Shown here one piece after another: positions 10,501-21,023 of a DNA stretch of 28,545 nt. The position numbers and the translations under genes are program-made. This DNA is from Paracamarosporium sp. OC-R06-R3. Its lineage: Eukaryota; Ascomycota; Dothideomycetes; Pleosporales; Didymosphaeriaceae. The stretch is taken from positions 1-28,545 of the forward strand of contig JACVRA010000114.1 in NCBI GenBank assembly GCA_019828545.1, written 5' to 3'. Each line of letters opens with the position of its first letter. Position 1 is the stretch's first letter. Under the pieces are notes generated by a model. It saw only the letters and a list, made by a program, of their open reading frames with translations. It was not told where the DNA came from and did not search any database.

Positions 10501-13500
10501 CCTGCAACAGAACCTCCATTCGCGTTGTTGCTGGCTTTGGAGGATCATTGATTTCGTCACCGGTGGAGAAGAGCGCTGCTTCATCTTCAGTCAAGCCCGC
10601 AATCCAAGCTGCAATGACCTTGCGGTCAAGTTTGCCGGAGGTGGTGACTGGCATGTGTTTCAGGAGAGTGAGGCAGTCCGGAACCATGTAACGAGGCAAT
10701 GCTCTTGCTAGACTTTCCTTGGTATTTCTGGCGAGGTCGCAGATAGTCTCACTATCCTCAACTTCAGGATGGAAACTTGCCGAAGGTACTAATGAGTCTG
10801 GGCCGACCACCGCCACCAAGCGGTTTGCCAATGGTCCCTGTTTTAGCACAAAGCAGAGACCGTGCCGTCCACTTGCCGATGTCTCCAGATGATGTTCAAC
10901 TTCGCCCAGCTCCAATCGCTGGCCGCGGAGTTTCACCTGGTTGTCTTTCCGGCCGATGTAGATGAGGCAGCCTACATCATCGTACCTCACAAGATCTCCA
11001 GTCTTATACATGCGACCGCACCCTTGGGTTGAGGTTCGTGCCCATTTCGGATTGGAGATGAAGACTGCTGAAGTTTTCTCGGGCTCGTTGAGATATCCCC
11101 TACCGACGATCTCGCCCTGGATGACCAGTTCTCCAACTGCACCAATTGGCACCAACCGGTCGTGATCCTTGGGGTCCACAATCCACGTGAGACAACCAAG
11201 ACCGCGTCCGATAGAGCCTTGGTTGGACCCATCTCGAGCAACGGATGCGGCAGTACAAGCAATGGTGGTCTCGCTAGGCCCATAGCCGTTGATCAAATGA
11301 AGGGAGCCCGCCCAAAGCTTTGCCATCTCTGGTGCAATAGCTTCTCCTCCTACCACAATCGTTTGCAAGGTAGGCACATCAGAGGGTTGAAATAATCGAA
11401 GAGTAGAAGGTGTGAAGAACGACCAGGTTACCTTTTTCTCGTTGATAAACTCCATCAGGCGCTCCATGCGAGTAGCTTGGTTCGGAACCACGAGACAACC
11501 ACCGTGGACAAATGATGCCACCACATCTCCGACAGCGGCATCAAAAGCAATGGACGCAAATTGAAGTACTCTAGATCCTGTATGGAGACCATAGAATCTG
11601 CCGTGATACTCAACGCTGGTTATCAAAGAGCGATGCTCGATCATGACGCCCTTCGGTTTACCTGTAGAGCCCGAGGTCATGATCAGATAGGCCAGGTCTC
11701 GAGGTCCCACCTTAGGAAGCTTCCATGACGCCTCAACTGAGGGTAGAGCTCTGATGAGAGGGAGGCTCATGGTAACTGCACTCGCCTTTACCGTGGTATG
11801 AAACATTTCCGTGTTTGATGCCAAGACTAGGGGTCGTTTCAATTGACTGAGTATGCTTTGGATGCGTTCTGGAGGCGCATCAATATCAAGCGGAAGAAAT
11901 GCACGCCCGGACTTCATAATTGCGACAATGGAAATGATGAGTGGCAATCCTTTGATCAGATGCAGGCAAATGACAGTACCAGGGTTGAGCTCCACGAGAA
12001 ACTTAGCCAGTCGGCTTGAAAGCCCATCAAGCTCAGCGTAGGTAAGAGATCCATCCCAAGAGCAAACGGCAGGGTTATTGGGCTGTTGAATGGACCAGAA
12101 CGCGACGCGATCGTGAGCGAGGCCAGATACAGGCGCTGGCTCTGAGCTGTTCCAGAGGTCCAGGCTGCTCTTGTCCTTGCTGCTGACCGTGTCGATGGCG
12201 CTTAATAGATGGGCTTCATTCGCGACTGCCAATTGAAGCACCAAATGTTTCCACAGGTGAAGTATGCGTTCCATTTTTGTCGCTGAAATTGCGTTTTCAT
12301 CGAATCTTGCTTCCATGATTAAGTTGTCACCTGCCCAAACACATTCTAGAGCTAGGCAATGAGAATCTCTGTTCTCGACCTCGATAAGATCTCCAAACAG
12401 AGAATCTTGTTCTCGCGCTTCGGCTTCAGGCTTCAGTTGAATGACGAGCATTGTCTGAAACTGACAAGCAGTCTTTGCGCCTTCACACGTCTTGCTAATG
12501 TTATTGAGTCCAAAGTGCTCATGAGGTGTAGAATCAGAGGCTCCCTTTTGAACATGCTGCAAGAACGAAGCAATGGTTGAAGACAGATTGACAGGTATGC
12601 GGACTGGAACGGTGGCCAAGGTAGGTCCCACCATTTCGTCCACATAAGGGACCGAAGCGTTTCTGCCACTCATGACTGCACCGAAGACCACATCTTCAGA
12701 TCCGGTGTACTGACTGACAGCCAAAGCCCACGCTGCTCTGATCAATGTCGGTATTGTAATGCGGGTAGCTGGACGGGCAGGGATTACCAGCTCAACATCC
12801 AGTTTATCGGAATGAGTCGGTTTATAACCAGCTGTTGGCAGTCTCGGGAATTGAGGAGCGCAGCAATCCTTCAGTGCTTGTGACCAAAATGCATGGGATC
12901 TGACATCTTTTGAGGCCACCCGCGAAAAGTCGATAAAATTTTCAAAAGACATCTCAGTATTTCTTCCCAAGTCCATGCCTTTGTAGAGCTTTGCGACACT
13001 GTCCAAGCATATTTGCAAAGACCACGCATCGTACAGGGCGTGATGTAAAGTCCAAACAAACAATTGCTGGCCATTCTCGTACACCAAGGCAAGCCTTGAA
13101 AGGGGTTTGCCGATTGTCATGTGGTGCTGTGAGTCTTCCAACAGAAGTTGACGAAGATCTCGAGTTGTTCGCCATACCAGGTGCTCATCAACAACCGCCT
13201 GAAGTGTCTCTCGGAATCCCGATTGCACGAAGCGAGTGCGCAATATCGGGAACGACTTGTATACAGTGATCCAGCTGGATTTGAAGAGTTCAATGTCAAC
13301 ATCGACGGGTAGCTCGAAAACATACTGGGCCATGTATGAGCCAGGTCTCGTTACCATCGCCGCTGCCAGACTCTCTTGGAAAGAAGTGCAGTAATGAAGC
13401 TGTTGGATCGCTCTATGGTTGACGTTGCACTGCTTGGCTGTCGAATCTATGAGCTCGACAGAGGATAGCTCCGAAACGCGTTGGGCTGAACTGGCAATAT

Positions 13501-15467
13501 CTTTGGTTTCCACAAATGTAGCTGCATCTGCCAGCTCGGCAAGACTGGATGCTTGGAGAACATCTTTTGTGGTCAAGCAGACTCCATCTTTACGGAGGCC
13601 CGCCACCAACTTTATGGCGAGAAGAGAGTTTCCTCCTAGCTGAAAAAAGTTGGACTCGACTCCCAAAAATTGTGAATCGATAGATAGAAGCTTCGACCAT
13701 TGAAGCTGCAGAGTCTTTTGCATAGGTGTGATGCAAACGACATTGGAGGATGCTGTGAGAGGTGTTGAGCTCTCTAAAAGTCGCTTTTCCAGCTCTGCTT
13801 CCGCCAGCCCGTGCAAGGCAGATCTGTCGACTTTTCCTGAACTGTTCATGGGAAGCTCCTCAAGGGGAATGAAAGCGTTTGGAACCATATATGAGGGTAG
13901 TTTTGAGAATAGAGAGCTTTGAATGTCTTTGTAGAAGCCGGAGAGAATGTCTTGGGTGGATTTCGAGGTACCGTGGCACTTCTGAAGGACGCCATAATCT
14001 AATACCAGAAATGCTGCTAGTATCTTGGCTTCTTGTTGTTCGTTCCTCGCGATTTGATCGACGACGACCGCACTTGCTGATTTACCACAATATCTTTTGA
14101 TTCGTGACTCGATTTCACCGAGTTCAACTCTTTGGCCACGGATCTTAATTTGCCTGTCCTTCCTACCTAGGCAAGATATAGACCCGTCTTCGTTGAAACG
14201 TGCCAGATCACCAGTTTTGTAGAATCTGCGGGCCAAGCCAGTCTGTGAAGCCCATGCAGCATCTTCGAAGAAAGCTCCGGCAGTTTTCTCCTTGTCGCCG
14301 AGATAGCCACGTGCAAGAATGTCGCCTTCAATGACAAGCTCACCAAGCTCACCGGCTCCAACCAGTTGGTGGTGATTAGATTGGTCGACGACCCAAGGTC
14401 GGCAGCCCGTGGCATAGCCAATGTTAGATCGTGATGAATCCGGTTGGACTTCAGCAATCAAACAGAAAATGGTAGCTTCGGTAGGACCGTAACTGTTGAA
14501 TAGTTGAACCTTGTCAGCCCATTGATCCACGCAGTCCTGCGTTAGAGCCTCTCCACCGACCGACACGGTTTTCAAGGTCGGTACTTGATCAGGTGAGATC
14601 AAGGATATGACAGAAGGAGTGAAAAAGGCCCAATTAGCCTATTAGAAAAGAAGTTAGAAAGCCGTCATTGACATTGTTAGGTCAGGATATACTAACCCTG
14701 AGGTGATTTATCGAATCTACCAGTTCAGTGTGGTTGCTAGGTATGCAGATGCAGCCGCCGAAAATCAGTGTCGCAAAAATCTCAGTCATCGATGGATCAA
14801 AAGTATATGAGGTAGCCTGAAGTACCCTTGAGGAGGTACACATGCCCATTCGTCTTCCATGAGCCAACAGACTCGTGGACAAAGCTCGATGCTCAATCAT
14901 AACACCCTTGGGTTTTCCAGTGGAGCCACTTGTAAAATATACATAGGCTAGTTGGGAAGTAGAGATGCTTCTTAAACTAAGACTTGATTTCTTTGGAAGA
15001 CTCCTGATAAAGTCTGACCCCAGCCGTAGTGTCGTGGCAGAGGTGTGCATTGTTTCGCAGCCAGATTCGATGATCAACTGTGCGTCAGTCTGTTCGATGA
15101 TTTCTTCAACGCGACTTTGCGGGTAAGAAGGATCCACGGGTACAAATGCTGCTCCTGCCTTAAGAATGGCCAAGAAGGAGACGATAGCCCAGACAGACTT
15201 GTGTTGGCGACATGGGATGAGACTCTCGCGTTCTATCCCCAGACTTTGCAAGTGGTAAGCCAGTCTGGTAGAGTAGTCGTCCAATTGACTATACGAGAGC
15301 ATGTCTTGGGTAGAGCATGCCGCTGGAGCGCTAGGTCTGCTCTGTGCCTCTTGAAAGAACAGATCTAGGATGGTCACACCAGATGACGAGTGAGGTACAT
15401 CGTAGGGCTTTGGTGTGAAGGCCCAAGCACTGTCCAAAGACAGTGCTGCAGTAGGAATGGGAGCCAT
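7594..15467 (-). CDS. two-module non-ribosomal peptide synthetase, A-T-C-A-T-E-C
   Basis: Three exons on the minus strand (15467-14697, 14638-7811, 7752-7594) encode about 2585 residues. The apparent stop at 7730 lies in unspliced sequence: a 58-bp intron (7753-7810, GTAAGG...CTAAC...TTCTAG) leads into a last exon completing the final C domain. Domains in order: A1 (TSGSTGKPKG near 178), T1 (GGNS, Ser595), C1 (HHALYDAWS, His789/790), A2 (TSGSTGKPKG near 1242), T2 (GGDS, Ser1663), epimerase (HHLVVDIVSWR, His1844, and EGHGRE), terminal C (SHALIDHGS from 2302). The terminal domain has Ser in place of the first His, as is common in fungal terminal C domains that release or cyclise peptides; there is no thioesterase or reductase. 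Pocket residues read by eye: A1 D P T F S G S I F K, A2 D A G F V G G I A K; both keep the amino-acid-binding Asp, but I cannot assign substrates. Expected output is a dipeptide with a D second residue, perhaps a diketopiperazine or an oligomer. Confidence 0.93.
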
Positions 15468-16417
15468 TGCAAAAGTTCAATGGTTGTACAGTACAATTGC
15501 TGTCTAAGATAATGGAGAGATGAGAAAAGTCATTGAGAAACTTTGAGCATTTGGGCAGCGCTGGAAGAGAGAGAGCCACTGATATTCGAATAAGCAGCCC
15601 GAAGCCTGTGATGCGGCTGTTCAGCCCCATTTCTAAATGGAATGCCGGTGTAATCATCGTGAAGTCCTTGTCCTTGCCAGGCGTATGAGCAAGTGGCGGC
15701 TCGGAGCTGTCTCTAGTTGCGTGTAAAGCTCGCTACACGGTCTCACCTACATTAGCGCAGATTAGTGTTCATCACGTGAAAATCCTAATATTGACATGTG
15801 CTCCCGAAAGTAACGGGCCTGAATCTGGAAGCTTGGCAGTCCGAGTCCAGATCTTACCCCTGGCATCCCGCAAGCCGCATATCGTGCTCTTGTAGAACTG
15901 CAATCCTTGGCAAAGCTTGTAGATGGCTTCACTTGTGGACTCTCGCTACGTGATAATACTCATAGGACAAAAATGTCAGCTCAGATAATGAGCTACGCTA
16001 TTTTACGAGATAGAAATGATATTCCCGATCATCGAGTCATGCAACACCACTGCGTGGCAATGTGCAATTCACAGAGTCGCAATTTCATATACCAGACTGT
16101 TCGCAATTGCTCACCGCCATGCTCACGACTCAATCCCTACCGCCCTAAGCCTCTGAAGGTAGCATGGTCTTCCGGAGCCAAATACATCATGGCTGACGGT
16201 CTGTAAAGAATGCTCACTCCGAAAACTGATGCAAAGTCCGGCGCGGAGTTCAATCTGGTAGTCGTCATTCGAAAGGGACTAGTATGGCTTCAGACGTCCA
16301 TATATTCATCAGGTTATTTCTATTTTACTCACAAAGGCCTAGACATCTCACAGAAGCAAATCCAGGGAGCTTTCCGCAAAGAATTGCTTTTCGTCTTTTT
16401 TTAATCCTTTTCACATC
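15468..16417. promoter_or_regulatory. divergent promoter region of NRPS and desaturase-like gene
   Basis: These 950 bp separate the head-to-head starts of the NRPS (-) and the desaturase-like gene (+), so they carry both promoters. A palindromic TCACGTGA box is at 15772-15779, and GCTCACTCCGAAAA at 16212-16225 closely matches a motif upstream of the transporter. Pyrimidine-rich DNA (around 16390-16412) precedes the desaturase start. Short frames here show no family features. Confidence 0.6.
15772..15779. promoter_or_regulatory. TCACGTGA E-box in the NRPS promoter
   Basis: A perfect 8-bp palindrome containing CACGTG, the core bound by bHLH factors such as Cbf1-type proteins. It lies about 305 bp upstream of the NRPS start. 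The same 8-mer occurs in the promoter shared by the oxidase and the B3/4 gene. Function is not shown. Confidence 0.4.
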
Positions 16418-17443
16418 ATGTCTTCTGGAGCGACATTAACGGCCACCAGGCCACGGATATCAGTAGCTGCTGCTCCACTAGTTGTCAAATCTACTGCTCT
16501 GGAGGACGCATTGGCCATTGCAAAAGACCACCGGACTCGGGACACGGTCGTGTCTCTTCTTACCATCACCGCCAATTATACCACTATCGGCTTGGCTATT
16601 GCGACGAGTGAGATCATGGCTCCTCATTTCACGGAAAACGTACTTGCCTTGGTCTTGGTGCGCGCTGTTGCCGTCCTTGCCATCTCTTCCCGTCTTCGTG
16701 GTTTCGAGAACCTTGTTCATGAAGCTTCCCACAACAACCTCTTCGCCAGCCCACAAACACACGCAATGCTCGAAGCACTCTATGCCTTCCCGGTATTTCG
16801 CATTGTGTGTGACTACCGAGCATCACATCTGGTTCATCACAAGCACCTTGGTGACACAGAAAAAGACCCAGATATCATCAGACTTCACGAGCTAGGGCTG
16901 CACAACATCAGAGATGCACCAATTTATTATCTTGCAGGCGTACCAGCAAGCGGATATCTCGTCTACGAATACTTGACCACCACATTTGCCGATTTCTGGA
17001 CCAGCAAGAGTGTGCGCGTCAGCAAGTCACTCTACTGGGCGACGGTACTCGGCCTCGTCACGTGGACCAACTCCTGGTCGTTCTTTGCCCTCTACTATGT
17101 GGTGCCGCTCTTTTGCGTGCTCTCCACAACACGATACTGGGCCGAGGCGAGCGAGCACATTGGCATGGACTTGAACTCGTCCTTTGCCACGTCACGCAAC
17201 AACCTGGGCTTCCTGCACCGCTGGTTCCAGCACCCGCACAATGATGGCTACCACGCCGTGCACCACTTGCATGCGCAAGTCCCTTTCCACAAGCTCCCTA
17301 TGGTGCACGAGTTGCTCATGGCTCAGAACCCCGAGTACAAGAACACGACTGTGGAGTCACAGGGCATGTGGGAGACGTTCTGCCAGATGGTGACCAACAA
17401 GACCATTGTCAAGGGACGGCCAACTACGGGCGACTGGAGCTGA
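16418..17443 (+). CDS. membrane fatty-acid-desaturase-like di-iron oxidase
   Basis: A single exon of 341 residues. It has the three histidine boxes of integral-membrane desaturases and hydroxylases: HEASH (101-105), HLVHH (137-141) and YHAVHH (His279, 282, 283), with hydrophobic segments near 44-92 and 205-236. The eight family histidines bind a di-iron centre that activates oxygen. The protein is shorter than typical fungal lipid desaturases and lacks a cytochrome b5 domain, so electrons must come from elsewhere. Small members of this superfamily act on amino acids or amines as well as lipids, for example the dihydrorhizobitoxine desaturase RtxC. Head-to-head with the NRPS, it most likely installs a double bond or hydroxyl in a precursor or in the peptide; a lipid substrate is not excluded. 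Confidence 0.87.
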   Translation: MSSGATLTATRPRISVAAAPLVVKSTALEDALAIAKDHRTRDTVVSLLTITANYTTIGLAIATSEIMAPHFTENVLALVLVRAVAVLAISSRLRGFENLVHEASHNNLFASPQTHAMLEALYAFPVFRIVCDYRASHLVHHKHLGDTEKDPDIIRLHELGLHNIRDAPIYYLAGVPASGYLVYEYLTTTFADFWTSKSVRVSKSLYWATVLGLVTWTNSWSFFALYYVVPLFCVLSTTRYWAEASEHIGMDLNSSFATSRNNLGFLHRWFQHPHNDGYHAVHHLHAQVPFHKLPMVHELLMAQNPEYKNTTVESQGMWETFCQMVTNKTIVKGRPTTGDWS

Positions 17444-18028
17444 GCGCTTCTCCTTCTTCTCAATCCAAGAATTGGATCGTGAGGGGAGGCTGGCTGGCGC
17501 AATGAATAATAGCATAGCATGGGCGAGCTCCCATCATTCTGTGGGCTCATGAGTGAGAGTGATGAGATTGGAACGGCGAGATGTGCAGGTTCACAACCAA
17601 AAAAGATAGCGTACGAGATGAAACATCTCACCATATACAAAGAATGTCAATACAATCTCTATAGATAACTAGAAAAAACATTATCTCTACAGCTCGAGAT
17701 CAACTTCACTGCACTCTGTTTACTTTGAAGACACAGTATCGGCTTATCACGCTGAGAAGAGTCACGAAATGCCTGTGCAGTCTATTGAGAGAGAACGACT
17801 TGCGTGAGCGCTGATGAACATCTTGGCAACAACCCCAATGGCATTGCAGCAGGACTTATAAGGTAGAACTCGTCTACTGGTTAAGGCGAGGATCTTTGAT
17901 CGTCCGCAAAGTCGTACCCAGCAAGGATAATTTGCATAGCAATAGTTTCGACTATTCATCGTCGTATAGTCCTTCTCAAAACGCCTCTTCTCTGTAATAA
18001 TCTTCGAAATACCACTCAGTAAATAAGT
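17444..18028. other. convergent intergenic region between desaturase-like gene and oxidase
   Basis: The two flanking genes end toward each other across about 585 bp. No gene with family features is seen. The region carries the 3' untranslated parts and terminators of both, which cannot be placed exactly. Confidence 0.45.
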
Positions 18029-19441
18029 CTACGGGTTTGCCAGCGGCCGGGACGCAGCCATGGCGTGTACCATCTTTGCAACGTCGTATGCGCATGCATA
18101 GCTCGTCTGGTACCCGAAACCACCATGACCATAATTGTGGACTATATTGATGTTTCCAATACGCTCCTGCTCCACCCTTGGGCCGGCTGTCCGGCATGGT
18201 CTGAAGCCCACCCTGTGGGAAAGAATGTCCAAGGTGCCTTGCTCTTGAAGCTTTTGCGCAAGCTGAGGACAGTAGGAGATGCATCGACGCAAAATACGCT
18301 CTGCGAGGCCCGAATCTGCCTCGGGCTCGGCCAGTGCTCTATGATATGATCCGCCAAGGACAGTCCCCCCTCCTGCAAAGCACGTTAGAACTGGTTCACG
18401 CAAGTCTCAGGCCGCAACGAAACCTACCCCCTGCGCGTTTCATGACGTAGGTCAGCTCTTCGACGCCTTCATCCGAGCCAGATACTCCAATCATACATCC
18501 AGGATCAGAATTGACAAGAATCGTCTGACCGCGCACAGGCACGACTGTCGAGTCTCGTACGCCGTGGAGCTGTGCGGCTCCCAAGCCCGTACAATTGATC
18601 ACAACATCGGCTGTCAGTCCAGTATGGTGCAGTTTTGCGGCATCAAGAATGTGATGAAGAGATGCGCGTTTGACCTGGACGCCATGTTTCAAGCACTGGC
18701 CGAGCAGCCAGGGTAGGTAGAGGACTGGGTTGATACAGACACTTGTGAAGTGTGTCGTGAACATGACTTCTGGCGAGTCGGCGACGGTTGTGTAATCAAT
18801 TCTAAACTGAGCCCACGGTAAGCTGAGATGGAAAACAAAATGTGGTAACATTACTTGCATTTGGCAGGAGATCCTTGAACCATGGTTCTGGCGAGTGCAG
18901 TTCGCATTGGACTGAGGCTGTGGCGTCAACACAGTCCTTGCGCCTTGTGTAAAGTATCGTGTCTAGACGAATGTCACTATGCTGTGAGACGACCTCTATC
19001 AAACTGGATGGCGTTTACCCTGAAAGTGTATGCCGGTCTCCGGACAGTCTGTAGCCAAGGCAGCAAGTGCAGGCCATGTATCGCGCTCCCACCGATGCTC
19101 TTTAGTACCGATAGCAGAGAAGCTAGACATTGGATGTTAGTTCTCACAACTACTCATTCTTGCAAGCTATCGACTTACGGTAGAAAATTAGCACCTGCCC
19201 ATGGAGAGGCATAATGGGGACTGGAATCGCCCGGTAGATGTTTTGCAACGAGCGTCACGCGAAGGGACTGGTCGCGGGACAGAACGAGCGCAGTAGTGAG
19301 ACCAATAACGCCGCCTCTTTATGCGTAATATGTCAATAAAGACTCGGATTGTGATCAGATCAGTTTTGCCTACCCTACTACCACAACATCCCGTGGAGAT
19401 GCACTCCGGGAAGCGAGCGAGCCTTCCTTCACTTGCAACAT
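18029..19441 (-). CDS. D-amino-acid oxidase (FAD)
   Basis: Six exons on the minus strand (19441-19374, 19316-19179, 19122-19019, 18962-18859, 18806-18428, 18372-18029) give 378 residues, the usual length. The FAD-binding turn [14 protein letters not shown] lies near residues 19-32 across the first splice. Further family blocks are FTSVCIN, the VPVRGQ turn, [13 protein letters not shown] across the last intron, VGFRPCR, and the signature [15 protein letters not shown] starting near residue 343. The enzyme oxidises D-amino acids to 2-oxo acids with release of ammonia and hydrogen peroxide. Many eukaryotic members end in a peroxisomal SKL-type tripeptide; this one ends ANP, so it may be cytosolic. 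The fourth intron (18807-18858) appears to use a GC donor, GCAAGT. It is divergently transcribed from the B3/4 gene. With an epimerase in the NRPS, a D-residue-processing role is plausible but unproven. Confidence 0.9.
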
Positions 19442-19619
19442 GTCTTCGATGTCAATGATGAGGGCATAAGATGCACATCTAGTTTCAGCGCGTGCTGCGG
19501 TATTATGCAAATGCGCAGGCAGTTGAGAGCGCTGACCAGATGGCGTCCGGGGTCGGCAGCGGAGCTCGGAATAGAAGTAACCCCTTTGGAGAACAGCGTT
19601 AGCGCGGCGCCGGACAGCA

Positions 19620-19627
19620 TCACGTGA
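19620..19627. promoter_or_regulatory. TCACGTGA E-box
   Basis: The same 8-bp palindrome as in the NRPS promoter, here between the oxidase and the B3/4 gene. A CACGTG core is also found upstream of the transporter at 25790-25795. Confidence 0.4.
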
Positions 19628-19646
19628 CTGTTGGTTTTCAATTGGG

Positions 19647-19653
19647 TATAAAA
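19647..19653 (+). promoter_or_regulatory. TATA box for the B3/4 gene
   Basis: TATAAAA lies 40 bp before the chosen ATG at 19693. This close spacing implies a short leader or a transcription start near the ATG, and supports 19693 over the ATG at 19672, which would be only about 20 bp from the box. Confidence 0.5.
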
Positions 19654-19692
19654 TCCATTCGCTGTGGACTCATGCTGCTGCAGGTCACCAAC

Positions 19693-20524
19693 ATGGACAG
19701 TTTCGCAATATCGAGCCAGGTGGCGCAGTTGCTGCCGCGCATGCAGGTGGTGGTCGTGGTTGCGCGCAATGTTCAGTTGAGCGCCACGACGCAAGAGCGT
19801 GTCCGTGCATTTGGAGAGGTGAGCAAAGAGTGTCGGCATTGTATGTGAGAGAGCGAAGACTTATCAGAGCGCACAGTCAACCGCCGAAAGTACGCATGCA
19901 AAGCTTAGCAGTTTTCCCAATGCACAGTCGCATCCATTGATCGCGCGCTATCGGGACACGCTGAAGAAGGCCGTCTCGCTCTCGGCCAAAAAGTTTCCTC
20001 AGTCCAACGAGTCGCTCTATAAGCGTCTGATCAAAGACGGCAGCGCTCCTAGGCCCATCAACCCGCTAGTTGACTTCTACAATGCAGTGTCCATCAAGCA
20101 TGGCGTGACAGCGGGAGCCTTTGACCTTGCCGACCTTGCTGCTCTGCCCTCTTCGGGTTCAGCACCTGCCTCGCTCGAACTTCGACTCTCGGGCTCGTCA
20201 GACACCTTCCTAGCTCTGGATGCGGCTCCAGACAGTGACCCTGTGCTGATACCACCGGGAGAGATTTCATATGCTCGTGGCAACATCATCCTAACCCGGC
20301 ACCTCGCATGGAGGCAGTCCTCGCAGGGGCTTGTGCAAGAGGGCACTCGCGATGTGGTGTTCGTGAGCGAAATCTTCAATGAGGAGGACTCGCCTGAAGC
20401 GAGCGAGCTGGCGAAAGCAGTCGAGACCGACTTGGTTAACGGCCTTCGTGACTTCTTTGACGTCGCGGAGCCTTTGAAGAGCATTCTGGGACAGGGCTTA
20501 GATAGCTTGAGTACTCCGTTATAG
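19693..20524 (+). CDS. freestanding B3/4 domain protein (tRNA-editing type)
   Basis: Two exons (19693-19818, 19928-20524) give 240 residues. The intron (109 bp) ends at ...GCACAG, which keeps the frame and joins AFGE to SHPLIARYRD. Recognised blocks of the B3/4 family are KKFPQSNESLYKRL, the INPLVDFYNAVSIKHG segment, GAFDL, PPGEISYARG, ILTRHLAWRQS and VFVSEIFNEE. This domain is the editing site of the phenylalanyl-tRNA synthetase beta chain, which hydrolyses wrongly charged tRNA. Freestanding relatives act in trans; the bacterial CtdA removes canavanine from tRNA(Arg). No catalytic synthetase domain is present. In this cluster a self-protection role against a made amino-acid analogue is attractive (inference). 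Such proteins also occur as ordinary single genes in fungi, so cluster membership must be tested. Confidence 0.85.
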
Positions 20525-21023
20525 ATATCTATGCTTCAAAAAGTAATGTACATGCTATAGGGGAAGATAATTCAGACACAATAGCTTTGCTCATCGCCAC
20601 ATGCTTGCGGCGCGGCGTTGCTGTTTCTTATACGTGCTCCGTGAATGCTGGAAGACCCCCCGCCAGTGTTTCCAGATTCAAGTTGCGTTGCCTATTCTTC
20701 TATGACGGTTGTCTGCAGATGCTCAACAACATAGTTCGCAAATTCACCTTAATCATGGCAATACCGAGTTTATGTATGACATTGAGGCTGGCATGGCGAA
20801 TAACATTGCCGTGTGCTGCGCCGCACCTCCCAATCCGTCCATTTCGAGTTCCGAAGCTCCGTATAGCACCCCCACTACAAGAGCGCTATCGGCGCGTATG
20901 ATTTAAGTTCCAACAGGCGACTCTGGAATATAACTCTAGTCATCTGTCTCAACTGGCATGCGTGGCCTTTTGCGGTGAACCACGACGACTTGAAGCTGAC
21001 AGCGTAAGCTTGTTCGTATCATC
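20525..21023. other. intergenic region between B3/4 gene and S9 peptidase
   Basis: About 500 bp holding the peptidase promoter. One reading frame, 20704-20906, has a protein-like composition (for example TEFMYDIEAGMANNIAVCCA), ends at a TAA, and is preceded by a possible splice acceptor (TTGTCTGCAG at 20709-20718), but it has no recognised family and no convincing start. It may be a gene remnant or chance. Confidence 0.35.

Larger units (their letters stand above)
19442..19692. promoter_or_regulatory. bidirectional promoter of oxidase and B3/4 gene
   Basis: Only 251 bp separate the two divergent starts, which suggests co-regulation. The region contains a TCACGTGA palindrome at 19620-19627 and a TATAAAA box at 19647-19653. 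Confidence 0.6.

Noticed and set aside
15045..15657. Frames of 107 and 108 residues over and upstream of the NRPS start
   Set aside because: No family features; they overlap the A1 domain or lie in the promoter.
19429..19839. Minus-strand frame of 136 residues over the oxidase/B3/4 promoter
   Set aside because: It crosses two well-supported starts and has no motif.
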